64,000 bases of DNA, from contig JAEMGR010000018.1 of NCBI GenBank assembly GCA_016458225.1, forward strand, positions 45,349 to 109,348, read 5' to 3'. A model generated the notes under the pieces. It ran no database searches. It saw nothing but the letters and a program-made list of their open reading frames with translations, and was not told the DNA's origin. Position 1 is the first letter of the stretch, and each line of letters starts with the position of its first letter. Source of the DNA: Myxococcaceae bacterium JPH2 (GTDB lineage: Bacteria; Myxococcota; Myxococcia; Myxococcales; Myxococcaceae). The position numbers and the translations under genes are program-made. Below, one piece after another: positions 16,798 through 27,800 of this stretch.

Positions 16798-17760
16798 TCA
16801 GGGCGTGGGGCCAGGACGCGCGGAGCCCACGCCGTCCGCCTGGACCCGGACCGCGCCCAAGGCGGCGTCGTCTACCTGGACGGTCGTCTTGGTCTTGAGG
16901 GCCGCGACGAGTGTGTCGACCGCTCCGGCGCGGCGCTCCATGAGCACGCGGCTCTCGATGCGCGGGCGGACCTGGTCCATCGTCAGCTCGAGCGCGGGCT
17001 CGCGCACCATGAGCTTGAGCACATGCATGCCGCGCTCGGACTCCACCAGGGCCAGGTCATGCATGGCTTGGAGCCCGAAGGCCGCATCCGCCACCGCCTT
17101 CCCCCAGCGCGCGGAGAGCTGCTCGTGGGTCAGGGTGCCCAGGTCTCCCGAGGCGCCCTTCGAGGCGGCGTCATCCGAGCGGGCCTGCACCGAAGTGGAG
17201 AAGGCGATCTTCGCCGGGCCGGACTCCTTCTTGCGGATGTCCGCATAGAGGGCCTCGGCCTCGGCCTTGACCGCCGCGTGCTTGGCGTCATTCGCGGCGG
17301 ACGCCAGGAAGATCTGGGACACGCGGACCTTGGCCGGCTGCACGAACTCGGACAAATGATCCTGGTAATACTTGTTCAATTCCTCTTCGGTGAGCGGACG
17401 GACCTCCGCCTGCTCCGCTTGCCGCTGGATGAGACGCTGCACCAGCAGCTTCTCCAGCGTGCCCTTCACCTCGGGGTCCTGCTCCAATCCCTGACGCCGC
17501 GCTTCCTGGAGGAGCAGCTCGAAGCGCACCATGTTGTCTAGGAATTCCTTCTTTGCCTCAAGCGTGGCGAAACGCGAGCGGATAAGGGGTGGCTGGGATT
17601 CCAGTTTCGCCTCGATCTGCTGGGCCGTGATGGTTCCCTCCCCCACCCGAGCAACCACTGCGCCTTTCGCCTCGCTGGCCGCTCCGCCACCTGAACCCTT
17701 GCATGCACCGAGGAGCAACAGGGCTGTGGTTGACGCTGCGGCTATCTTCAGGATGTTCAT
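16798..17760 (-). CDS. Parvulin-type peptidyl-prolyl isomerase lipoprotein (SurA/PrsA-like) 1
   Basis: A 320-aa predicted lipoprotein. From the ATG at 17760 the lipobox is LLGAC with C20; an in-frame TTG nine bases upstream is less likely. Residues about 35-150 are a SurA-N-like helical chaperone region (VARVGEGTITAQQIEAKL, KEFLDNMVRFELLLQEARRQGLEQDPEV). Residues about 155-265 are a parvulin domain (VRVSQIFLAS, GDLGTLTHEQLSARWGKAVADAAFG, ESERGMHVLKLM). The first conserved parvulin His (HIL) is Gln here, while the late GMHV His is kept. It is probably an envelope foldase. It is divergent from the operon of giant proteins, sharing a 123-182 bp intergenic region with it depending on the start chosen for the next gene. 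Confidence 0.87.
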   Translation of the reverse strand: MNILKIAAASTTALLLLGACKGSGGGAASEAKGAVVARVGEGTITAQQIEAKLESQPPLIRSRFATLEAKKEFLDNMVRFELLLQEARRQGLEQDPEVKGTLEKLLVQRLIQRQAEQAEVRPLTEEELNKYYQDHLSEFVQPAKVRVSQIFLASAANDAKHAAVKAEAEALYADIRKKESGPAKIAFSTSVQARSDDAASKGASGDLGTLTHEQLSARWGKAVADAAFGLQAMHDLALVESERGMHVLKLMVREPALELTMDQVRPRIESRVLMERRAGAVDTLVAALKTKTTVQVDDAALGAVRVQADGVGSARPGPTP

Positions 17761-17798
17761 GAATTGCAAATCCTAACGGTAATTCCGAACAGGGCGGA

Positions 17799-17857
17799 CC
17801 CCCGACGGGGGAAACGTGGCTGCTAGCACCGTACCAAAGCGGCCCGACATCACTCAA
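17799..17857 (-). promoter_or_regulatory. Candidate sigma-70-like promoter and leader hairpin of the divergent parvulin gene
   Basis: On the minus strand TTGAGT (17852-17857) and TACGGT (17828-17833) are separated by 18 bp, giving a start near 17821. Between it and the gene, CCCCC-GAC-GGGGG (17799-17811) can form a short stem. The match is moderate and unsupported by other data. Confidence 0.28.
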
Positions 17858-17942
17858 ACGTGCTCGGGGTTGGGCATTGAAAATGAATTGGCAGATCGCG
17901 CAGACTGCGCGCCGTCCAGCTGCTTTGCGATTCGAGGACAAT

Positions 17943-18830
17943 TTGCGTCAGGCCAACAGGGCAGGGTGGGGATGGGTGGCGTGGTTGGTACTGGCAGGCT
18001 GCCAGCCGCCCTCGTCCGCACCGTCTCCAGCACAGACTCCGTCCGGAATGGCGGACGTCGCGGCCCGCTTCAAGGGCGGCGTCATCACGCGCGAGGAGCT
18101 GCAGCGCGAGGCATTGCGGCTGCCCCCCGCGCTCCGCACGCAGTTCGAGAATGCCGCCGGGCGGCGCGAGTTCGCGCAATCCCTGGTCGACAAGCGACTG
18201 CTGGTGGATGAGGCGAAGCGGCGGGGCATCGCGCAGCGTGAGGACATCGCGCGGCAGGTGCGGGAGCTGGAGGAGCGCCTCGTGGTCCAGGCGCTGCTCG
18301 CGGAGGAGGAGCGGGCTGCTCCTGCTCTCACCGAGACGGAGCTGCGGAGTGCGTACACGGCGAACCGGACGGACTACGCGCAGCCAGAGCGCGTGCATGT
18401 GGGGCGCGTGCTGGCGGCGGTGCCGGAGGGAAGCAGTGCCGCGGATCGCGCGAAGGCGCGGGCACGCGCGGAGGGCTTCGCCCGTCGCTTCAAGGCGGGT
18501 GAGACGCTGGCGCGGATTCAAGGCAGCGGAGATGGGCCGGAGCGGGCGCTGGGGGGCGACCTGGGCCTGTTCGCGCGAGGCGAGTTGAAGGACCGACGCC
18601 TGGAGGACGCCGCGTTCGCGCTGCGTGAGGTGGGCCAGGTGTCTTCGGTGGTGGAGACCGCGGAGGGGTTCGCGGTGCTCCAACTCATCGAGCGGCGAGA
18701 GGGGCGGATTCCGCCGTTCGAAGAGGTTCGGGGAGAGGTCGAGGGGCGGATGGCGCCGGTGCGCCAGCGCAAGGTTTTCGATTCGCTGCGCGCCCGGCTC
18801 CGGGACGCGGCGGACGTTCATTTCGAGTAG
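17943..18830 (+). CDS. Parvulin-like (SurA/PrsA-type) lipoprotein 2, first gene of the giant-protein operon
   Basis: A 295-aa protein from a TTG at 17943. This start is preferred because GAGG sits 5 nt upstream and it yields a normal 20-residue lipoprotein signal ending in LVLAGC. An ATG at 17883 would give an atypical 40-residue leader with an acidic, Arg-rich front. Residues about 35-140 resemble the SurA helical region (ARFKGGVITREELQREALRLP, FAQSLVDKRLLVDEAKRRGI). Residues about 155-255 align with parvulin (VHVGRVLAAV, GGDLGLFARGELKDRRLEDAAFALREVGQVSSVVETAEGFAVLQL). Both conserved parvulin histidines are replaced (VGRVL, GFAV), so isomerase activity may be lost while chaperone function remains. 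It ends 41 nt before the 9,676-aa gene, suggesting service to that product. Confidence 0.85.
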   Translation: MRQANRAGWGWVAWLVLAGCQPPSSAPSPAQTPSGMADVAARFKGGVITREELQREALRLPPALRTQFENAAGRREFAQSLVDKRLLVDEAKRRGIAQREDIARQVRELEERLVVQALLAEEERAAPALTETELRSAYTANRTDYAQPERVHVGRVLAAVPEGSSAADRAKARARAEGFARRFKAGETLARIQGSGDGPERALGGDLGLFARGELKDRRLEDAAFALREVGQVSSVVETAEGFAVLQLIERREGRIPPFEEVRGEVEGRMAPVRQRKVFDSLRARLRDAADVHFE

Positions 18831-18871
18831 ACGGCGCGTCGGGGACGCGTTGAGGGGAGAGGGGGAAGACC

Positions 18872-21800
18872 ATGCAGTGGCTCTCCACGTGGCGCCTGGG
18901 GGCGCTGGGTGTCGTGCTGGCATTCGTGTGCGCGACGCCGGGCCTCGCCGTGGCGCAGTCCGCGCCGTCGGTGGTGGCGATCTATCCGGTGGCGCCTCCG
19001 CAGCCTGGGGCCCGCTCGGTGGAGCTGGGCTTCGAGGTCGAGGGGGGGGACGTCCGTCAGGTCGCCGTCAGTGTGCAGGGCACATCGGCCTCGGCGGGCG
19101 CGTTTGCGAACCTGTCGCGGACGGTGGTGTCGCGGGACGAGGCGGGTGCGGTCCCCTTTCACGTGTTGGTGCCGCTCAGCGCGCCGCTCCCCGCGGATGG
19201 CCGCCTCACGGTGCGTGCTTCCCCCGTGGTGTCCTCGGGGACAGAGGCTGAGACCGCCCAGGTGGTGCTCGATGCGGCCGCTCAGCCGCCGGGCTTCGCG
19301 TCGAACGCGGTGAGCGTGCGGGCGTCCTCGGACGCGAGCAAGCTGCTGGTGGATGTGGCGTTCCAGGGGCCGGTGGCGCGCGCCGAGTTGACGGTGACGG
19401 GCGCGTCCTCGGCCCTGTTGCGTACGGTGAAGGGCGACCTGGATGACGTGGAGGCGCATGCCTTCGTGGTGGCTCGCCGGCTGGTGGCCTATCCCCGGCT
19501 GACGTCGCCGGGGAAGGTGACGTTCTCCTTGCCCGTGCGAACGCCCTCCATTCCCCCGGATGGTGTGGTCGTCGCGGACGTGGCGCTGGTGGATCCGTTC
19601 GGTCGCACCGTCCACACCTCGACGGTGGAGTTCACCGACTCGAACGCGTTCGATCCGGTGCTCTCCCTGCGGGCCAGCCCCTCTCCGTTGCTGCTGTCCG
19701 AGGGGCCCGGGCAGCGGGTCACCCTGACGGCGACGGCGAAGTTCGCGATCGCGGGTGACGTGGATGTCAGCGGTGCGTCGAGCGGCGCCACGTACACCTC
19801 CCAAGATGAGTCCGTGGCGGTCGTCACGCGCGAGGGACAGGTGGTGGCGCGCGCCAATGGCGACACAACCGTGACGGTGGCGTACGCGGGCTACACGGCC
19901 TCGGTGCCGGTGGTGGTGGACTCCACCGCGATCCTGGCGTCGCTGGCGATTGTGCCCGCGCCCCCCGCGACGGCGGCCGTCATCGACCGAGTGGGCGCGG
20001 CGCTCCAGCTTCGGTTGGAGGGCGTTCTCACCAATGGCGCCCGGGTTGATTTGACGCCCGCGGAGCTTGGGACGCAGTGGAGTTCCGAGGACGCCTCCAG
20101 TTTGACGGTGTCGCCGGATGGTCGGGTGACGTCACTCCGCGCGGTTCCCACGCGGGTCTTCGCGAAGTACCCCGGACAGGCCCCCGTGTCGCTGAAGGTG
20201 GATGCGCGCGACGGCGTGCCCGAGGTGACGCTCAGCGCCCCCTCGACGGTGGTGGCCGGGGGCAGCCTCGAAGTGCATGCGACGGCGTCGGATGACGTGG
20301 GCGTCGCGCGGGTGGACTTCCTCGTCAACGGCGTGCCGACGGTGTCCGATACCTCGCCGCCTTACGTGTTGGAGGTGAAGGCGCCCCCGTACGCTGGGGG
20401 CACGATGGTGCTCCGCGCCCGGGTGGTGGACACCGCGCAGCAGGAGCGACTATCGCCGGAGATCCGCGTCGCGGTGACTGGAGCCCCTGCGGCCAGCTCG
20501 CGACACGTCGTGTACGAAGCCCCTCAGGCGGGACAGGTGCTCGTCGCTGGATTGCCGCAGCTCCTGCGGGTGACGAGCGGGGATTGGACCTCGGGCACCT
20601 TGGCTCCGGGAGACTTCCAGTCTGTTCGCTTCTCGGTGGATGACGCCCCCCTGGGCGTGGCAGTCGCGCCGAGTGTCGAAGTCCGCCTGAAGTCGACGGC
20701 GAAGGGGCAGGAGCCCGTCCTCGTGCCGGTGTGGCAAGTGAGCTTCCTTCCGCCGAAGTCATCGGCGGGGACTGCGGCCATCATTCGCGCGGCCGCAGTG
20801 GATGGGGCGGGCGCGGAGGTTCCGGTGGAGGCGCTTGCCGTGCGGATCGCCTCGGACACCGCGCCGCTGCTCACCTTGCGTCAGCCGGTCGGCCCCATCG
20901 CTGATGCCACCGTGGGGGCACCTCTCGTCGTGGCGGGTTCGCTGGGAGATGACGCGCTCGCCTTCGGGGTGGACCTTCGCTTGTGGGTGGAGGGTGCCGT
21001 GGTGGCAAGCACCCGGCTTTCGAAGGGCGCGCTGGGGAGTTCGCCTGCGGGCTCGGAGGACTTCTCCTTCGCGTGGACGCCGCCCGCGACCAGCTTGGGC
21101 AAGCGGGTGAAGATCGAGGTTCAGGCCATCGACGTGGGGGGCAACGAGCGCCGGGTGGCGTTCAACGCGATGGTGAAGGCGGACTCGCCGCCGCAGTTGA
21201 GCATTCTCAGCCCCACGCATCAGGGCAGCGTGCTGGCGGGCTCGCATGTGTCACTGCTCGCCGCGACCCTGGATGACTCGCAGCAGCCCGTTCAGGTGAG
21301 CTGGTTCGTGAATGGCGCGCCGGTGGGCTTGTCGAGCGCGGCGCCCTATGCCGTCGATTACCTGCTGCCTCCCGCGTCCGCGGGGCAGACGTTCGTCATC
21401 GACGCGGTGGCGCGAGACAGCGCGGGCCAGGAGACGCGTCAGTCCGTCACGATCTTCTCTGCGCCGGATGTGCAGCCACCGTCGCTTGCACTCGTCACGC
21501 CCTCCCAAGGCGCGAAGGTGGTGCGGACCGAAGAGCTGTTGGTGAGCGTGGCAGGGCTCGATGACGTCGACGTCAGCAAGGTGGAGCTGCTCGTGGATGA
21601 CGCGGTCATCTTCACGGACACCGCGCCCCCCAAGAACGCAGGAGTTCCGGGCTCATTCGTCACGCACGCCATCGTGGCGCCATCCCTTCTCCAGACTCGG
21701 GCCGACCACCGCTTGCGGGCGCGTGCCTATGACGTCTCGGGCAATGTCGGGTTCTCGCCCGAGGTGTTGATCCACGCCCTGGGTGACGCCCCGCCCGAGG

Positions 21801-24800
21801 TCTCCCTGCGCCGCCCTGCCTCCGGTCAGCACGTCACGGTGGGTAGCAAGCTCGAGGTCGTGGTCGATGCCTCGGACGATGTGGCGGTGAAGAAGGTGGA
21901 GCTCTTCCTGGGCGCGACCTCCGTCGCCACCCTGACGGTTCCTCCGTACCGATTCGAGGTGCCCATCGCCGGGCCAGCCCGCAGTGCCGTTTTGAAGGCT
22001 GTGGCGACCGACAGCGCGGACGCGACGGCCGAATCCCAGGTCTCGATTGAGATCGCAGAGGACACGCAGGCGCCGCTCGTCGGCTTCCGTTCGCCCGCCG
22101 AGGGCGCTCGGGTATTCGCGAGCCGGACGCTGAGCGTCGAGGTGGTGGCCTCGGACGACGTGGCGGTGGCGTGGGCCGAACTGTACCTGGGCGCTCAGAA
22201 AGTGGCCCGGCTGCAAGAGGGTGTGCGGGATGGCCTCTACCAGGTCTTCACCTTCCCGGTGCCCATCCCCGCGCAGCCGCCGACCCAGACGGCGCCTCAG
22301 AGTCTGGAGCTGCGGGCCGTGGCCGCGGATACCCATGGCCAAACGGCTGAGCGCCGGATTTCCGTCCAGGCCGTACGGGACCAGCCGCCCACCGTGACGG
22401 TGCTCTCGCCTCCGTCGGGCAGTCCCTACCGCGAGGGCGAGGATGTGCCCGTGGCCGTGTCGCTCGCGGATGACGATGGGGTCATTGGCTGGGTGGGCGT
22501 GTCGGGTGACATCCCCCAGGGGACGCTGCCGGTCACCGGCCCTGCGCGAGATGTGCGGACGCCTCAGGTGGTGACGGTCCGTGCGCCCATTGTCCATCTG
22601 GGGCAGCCGGAGACGGTGGGCGTCATGGCGCGCGATACCGCCGGGCAGAATTCGGAGCCGGCGACGGTCGCGCTCCAGGTGACTCGTGATGTGCAGCCGC
22701 CCACGGCCCTGCTGGTGTCTCCGCTGCCTTCTCGCGATACCCCACTGGAAGTGGCGTTGAACGGCTCCCTTGGCGCGCGCGTGGAAGTTCGTGATGACGT
22801 GCGGGTGTCCCGCGTCGCGGTGCTCGTGGACGGAGTCGTGCTGCACCTGGCGGATGGCTCGGATCCGCTGAGCGTCGCCGAGGAGCGCTTCGAGGAGACC
22901 CGCGTTCCGGATCCGCTGGGCCCGGGCAGCATCCTGACCCGCCGGGAGTATGTGGGGAGTTTCGCGGGCACCGTCTCGCTTCGCGGGATGGTGGCGGGAA
23001 AGCACACCCTGGTGGCCCGTGCGTTCGATCCCGCGGGGAACGTGACGGAGACCTCCCCGGTGGACTTCGTCGTGAAGCCGCTTCTCGACAAGGAACCGCC
23101 TCGCCTGACGTTGTCTCTGGCTGGCGGGCCGGACGAGCGCGTGTGCGTGGCGGGGACCACCGTGAACCTCACCGTGGCCGCGAGTGACGACGGGGAAGTC
23201 CGCACCGTGGAGGCGAGCCTGGATGGGGTTGCGCTCAGCCTCCCAGCCTACTCGCCGGGCGCGAGCGTCGTGATGACGATTCCCGTCCCGATGCCGACGC
23301 AGGGCGCGGGAGCGCGGGTGATGACGTTCTCGGCGCGAGCTGTGGACTCGACCCTCAAGACCACCGAGGCAAGCCTGACGCGCGTGCTCGTCGAGGATGC
23401 GGCTCCCTCGGTCGCGGTGCTTCGTCCCCAGTCCGGTACGGCTGTCACGGAGGAGCGTCGCGAGCAGGTCCAGGTGGAGCTGAAGGATGACGTGGGGCTG
23501 GAGTCGGGCTTCGTCGTGCTGTCCACCTCGGCCGCGCGGATCTCCACCGAGACCCCGGATGCGGTGGAACTCTCTGTACCCAACGCCGTGCCGGGAGGTA
23601 CCGCGTCTCAAGTGACGTGGAGCTTCGGTCAGGCGCAGACGTTCCGCGCGGCCGTGGGTGCGGGGACCCTGCGGATTGTTCCTCCGGACTCGCTCGACCT
23701 GGGGACTGCCCCAGGCCGGGTCAAGCTGCGGGTGGCGCCGTCCCCAACGGGGAAGGGCGCACGTGCACGGGTGGCCTATCGCTACCGCATCCTCGCCGGG
23801 GCCGAGAACTCGGCGGCCGTGCGGGATTTCCTTGCGACGTACCCCGCGGGCCGGGGCGAGGTGGTGCTCCGGGCGCCTCTGTACGAAGTGGATCTCGGCT
23901 TTCCGGTCCCTGACGTCCAGGTCGATGAGATCGATGTGGAGCTGCTGCCCGAGACCGCTGCGGGTGAGCCCGTCGTGGTGTCCCGCACGGGGCTCGTGTT
24001 CGATTCCCTCGGTGTCCAAGCGCGCGTGGTGGCGGGGGACGAGTGGGTCGCGCTGGGCCTGTTGGATTCCCATGCCGTGACGGCCGGTCGTGCCATTCAG
24101 CCGCAAGTGCGCTTGCGTCCGCCGATGGGGTGGTCTCCGCGCGCGGCGGTGCTGAGCGCGTTCACGCGTGACACCTCGGGCAAGCGCGCGATGGCGACGA
24201 TTCCCTTGCGCGTGCAGCCAGACACCCAGGTCCCCTCGGTGCTGGTGACGGAGCCCGCCAATGGGAGCACGGTGGTCGAAGGCTCGCCGGTGGCGGTGTC
24301 CATGTCGTTCCGAGACAACGTCGAGGTCGAGTCAGCGGACCTTCAGGTGGACGGCCTGACGGTCGCGTCCTTCACGCGTCCAGGTCCGGATGCCAGCACG
24401 TCGCTCGTGCTGCGTCGTCCGGCCAGCGGCGCGCCCGTGGCGTTGTCTGTGGTGGCGCGCGATCGCGCTGGCAATGCCTCGGTGTCCGCTTCTACTTTCG
24501 TCGATGTCCGCCCGGATGCGGTGCCGTCCGTGCGCTGGAGTTCCTTGGCCTCCGACGTGGAGAGCGTCACGGCGCCGGAGTTGGCGAGCGGCTTCGTTCG
24601 ACTGTTGCAGGGCACCGTGGCGAACCTGGCCTTCGATGCCCTGGATGACGTGGGCGTGGCCTCGGTGGAGGTGCGGTTCCGGGATGCCGTCGTTCTGAGC
24701 GAGGCGGTGTCGCCCGCGACGCGGCTTGCCTCGCGACGCGTGTCGTTCACGCCGCCCGTCGGTCGCGATGGCGAGCCCTCTGTGTTGCTCGTCACCGTGA

Positions 24801-27800
24801 CGGACACCTTGGGGAAGAAGGGGCAGGTCCGGCTGGTGGTGGAGGGACGCCGCGCCAGCGCGCCTGCTGTGGCCATCGCCACACCCGCGCGGGACGCGAC
24901 GCTCTCCGAGGGCAGTATCCAGCTCTTCCTGCAAGCGGTCGCGGGAGACGACACGCGCGTCCGCAGCGTGCAGTGGTTCATCAACGGGCAGCCTGTGCTG
25001 GAGGTCCCTGAGACGACCGCGCAGGCAGTCCGCGTCATGGCGGACCACTTGGAGAACGACCTGCCTGTCCCGTTGGATCCGGACGTGCGAGCGGCGGTCC
25101 TCCGACTGAGTGCCCCGTTCCAGGATGTGTCCCGCCTGAAGCTCTATGGCGGTCGGGTGCGATTGCCGCCCGGTTTCGTGGCGTTGGATCCGAACCGGAC
25201 CCAGACGGCGCTCACGCTGCGCGCGGTGGCGACCGACCTTGAGGGCCACGCGTCCTCCGAGGAGCAGGCTGTCGTGGTCGTGGCTGACACGAGCGCGCCC
25301 GTGGCCTCTCTGCTGCAACCGTTGCCCAGCCAGAGCGTGGTCGAGAAGACCCCCTTCCAGGTGGAAGTGTCCGCTTGGGACAACGTCTTCGTGGACCGCG
25401 TGGAGATCCTCGCGGGACCGAGTCAGGCCGCGCTCCAGGTGGTGTACGTGGCGGGAGGCTTCCCGCCGGAGAACGCGCTGCCGTCGTCGCCGTTCGACGT
25501 GTACGCCCCTCCCGTGAGCTACGCAGTGACGGCGCCCGCGCTCGCGACGCTGGCCGGGGCGGGCGCGCAGAGCGCTCCGTACTTCGTGGCCGCTCGGGCC
25601 CGGGATCTCAGCCAGAAGTGGAGCTTGCAGTTCATCCAGCAGGTGAACGTGGTGCGAGACCGCGAGCCGGCGGTCGCCATCATCGCGCCGCCCGATGGTC
25701 GCTCGGTGGTGGAGGGCAGCACCGCGACGGTGGTCGTGTCCGCCGAGGATGACGTGGGCATCCAGTCGGTCGAGCTGTCGGTGAATGGCTCGGTGACGCC
25801 GCTGGTGCTGCGGCGTCCGCCGTTCGCGTTCCAGGTGCCGGTGCCTCGCGGCGCGACGGAGATGACGCTGCAGGCCTCCGCAGTGGACTCGTTCATGCAT
25901 CGGGTGAACAGCCAGCTCGTGCGCGTGCCTGTCGTGACCGACAAGGCGCCCACGGTGGCATTGGCGCAGCCACACCAGGGCGACACGCTGACGGAGGGAC
26001 GCGACTTCGCCGTGGTGGTCGCGGCCCAGGACGATGTCGATATCTCGTGGGTGGAGGTCCTCGTCGAAGGCGGCGTGGGTGGAACGCTGCGCTACACGGG
26101 CACCACGCGTCCGTTCTCCTTCCGCGTGCCACTGCCGTATGGGTCCGCGGGTCGGACGCTCACCTTGCGCGCGCGGGCTCGGGACTCGCTGGGCCAGGAG
26201 TCCATGGCCCCTGTCGTGACGGTATCGGTCCACGCCGATACAGAACCGCCCTCGGTGGCGTTCCTGTCGCCCGCGGCTGGCTCGGAGATCGTCGAGGGCA
26301 TGCGCCTGGAGATCGAGGCGAAGGCCGAGGACAACGTGAGCGTGGCCAGCGTGGTGTTCCGCCTGGCGGGAAGCACCGAGCCGCTCGCCACCATGCCGGT
26401 CGCGCCGTATCGCTTCTCGTACCGCGTCCCCATGGGGGCACGGGGCAGCACCCTGACGTTCATCGCCGAGGCCACGGACAGCTCCCAACTGAAGTCGCAG
26501 CAGCAGGTCTCGGTGAAGGTGGTGAAGGACGAGCCGCCGACCGTGGCCCTGCATGGCCCCGCGCAGGTGGTCGCGGGCTTGAAGCGCCGCTTCTCGGTGA
26601 CGGCCGAAGACAGCGTGGGCGTGGCCTCGGTGTCCTTGGATGTGGGGACGGGGGACTCGCTGACCGAGGTGGCTCGGCGCTACGTGCTGCCGTATGACTT
26701 TGACTATGAGGCGCCCGCGTCGCTCGTCGGCACGACGCTGACGCTGCGCGCTCGCGCGGTGGACCTGTCGGGGCAGGAGACGCGTTCCGCGCCGCTCCAG
26801 GTCCAGGTGGTTCCGGACGCTCGGCCCGTGGTGGCCATCAAGAAGCCGCTGCCCGGCACAAACGTCTTCGATGGCCGCCCTGTGCGCATGCAGGTCGAGG
26901 CCACGGATGCCGACGGTGGCATCCGGCAAGTCATCTTCCTGGTGGACGGCAAGCGCGTGGCGACCGCCGAGACGCCCGCGGGCATTCCGGGCGCGCCCAA
27001 CGTGTATGTCGGCGAGTTCATCGCGCCGGTGGGCAGCGGCAATCGGGACTTCGCGCTCACCGCTGTGGCGGTGGACACCGCGGGGCAGGAGACTGTGTCC
27101 GCGGCAGTGATGGTGGGCACCGTGCGCGACACCGTGCCTCCCGAGGTGGAGATGGTGGACCCGCCCGCCTACGACCTTGTGACGGAGGGCGACACCGTCA
27201 CCTTGTCCGCGGCGGCACGCGACAACGCGGGCATCGACTTCGTCGAGTTCTGGGTGGATGGCGCGAAGCTTGGGTCGACGTCGGAGACGCATCCGGGTCC
27301 CTCGAATCGCCCGTTGCATTCCCTGAGCTGGCTCGTGCCTGGTGGTCGGGCGGGGGACCAGGTGACGCTGCACTCCGCGGCGGTGGATCCGTCCGAGAAC
27401 CGCACGGAGTCCAGCTCCGTGAAGGTGGAGATCGGCCTGCGACCGTCGCACCTGCTGAGTCCATTCAGCACGACGTCGTCGCTGGGGCCCGTGGCGGCGA
27501 ATGCAGCGGGACTCGTGGTGGTGGGTGGCTCTGGGGTGAGTCCGCAGAGTTCGCCCTCGGGGAACGCGGTGGCGTTCGTCCAGGCGACGCAGGGCGACAA
27601 TCCCTTGGTCGCGCTGGGGCTGGTGCCCCTCGATGCTCCGCCCGCGGCGATGACGATGGCGGGGCAGTTCGCGTTGGTGGTGTCACCATCGCGGCTCAAG
27701 GCGGGGGGCGTCTACGTGCCGCCGACCTTGTCGGTGGTGGACGCGAGCACGCGCGTGCTGCGCGGGAGCGTGGACCTGCCCGGCAACGAGGTGCGCGGCG

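Noticed and set aside
20219..27440. CRISPR-like or recent tandem DNA repeats inside the giant gene
   Set aside because: The periodicity is at protein-domain level only; nucleotide copies are highly diverged and unit lengths vary.
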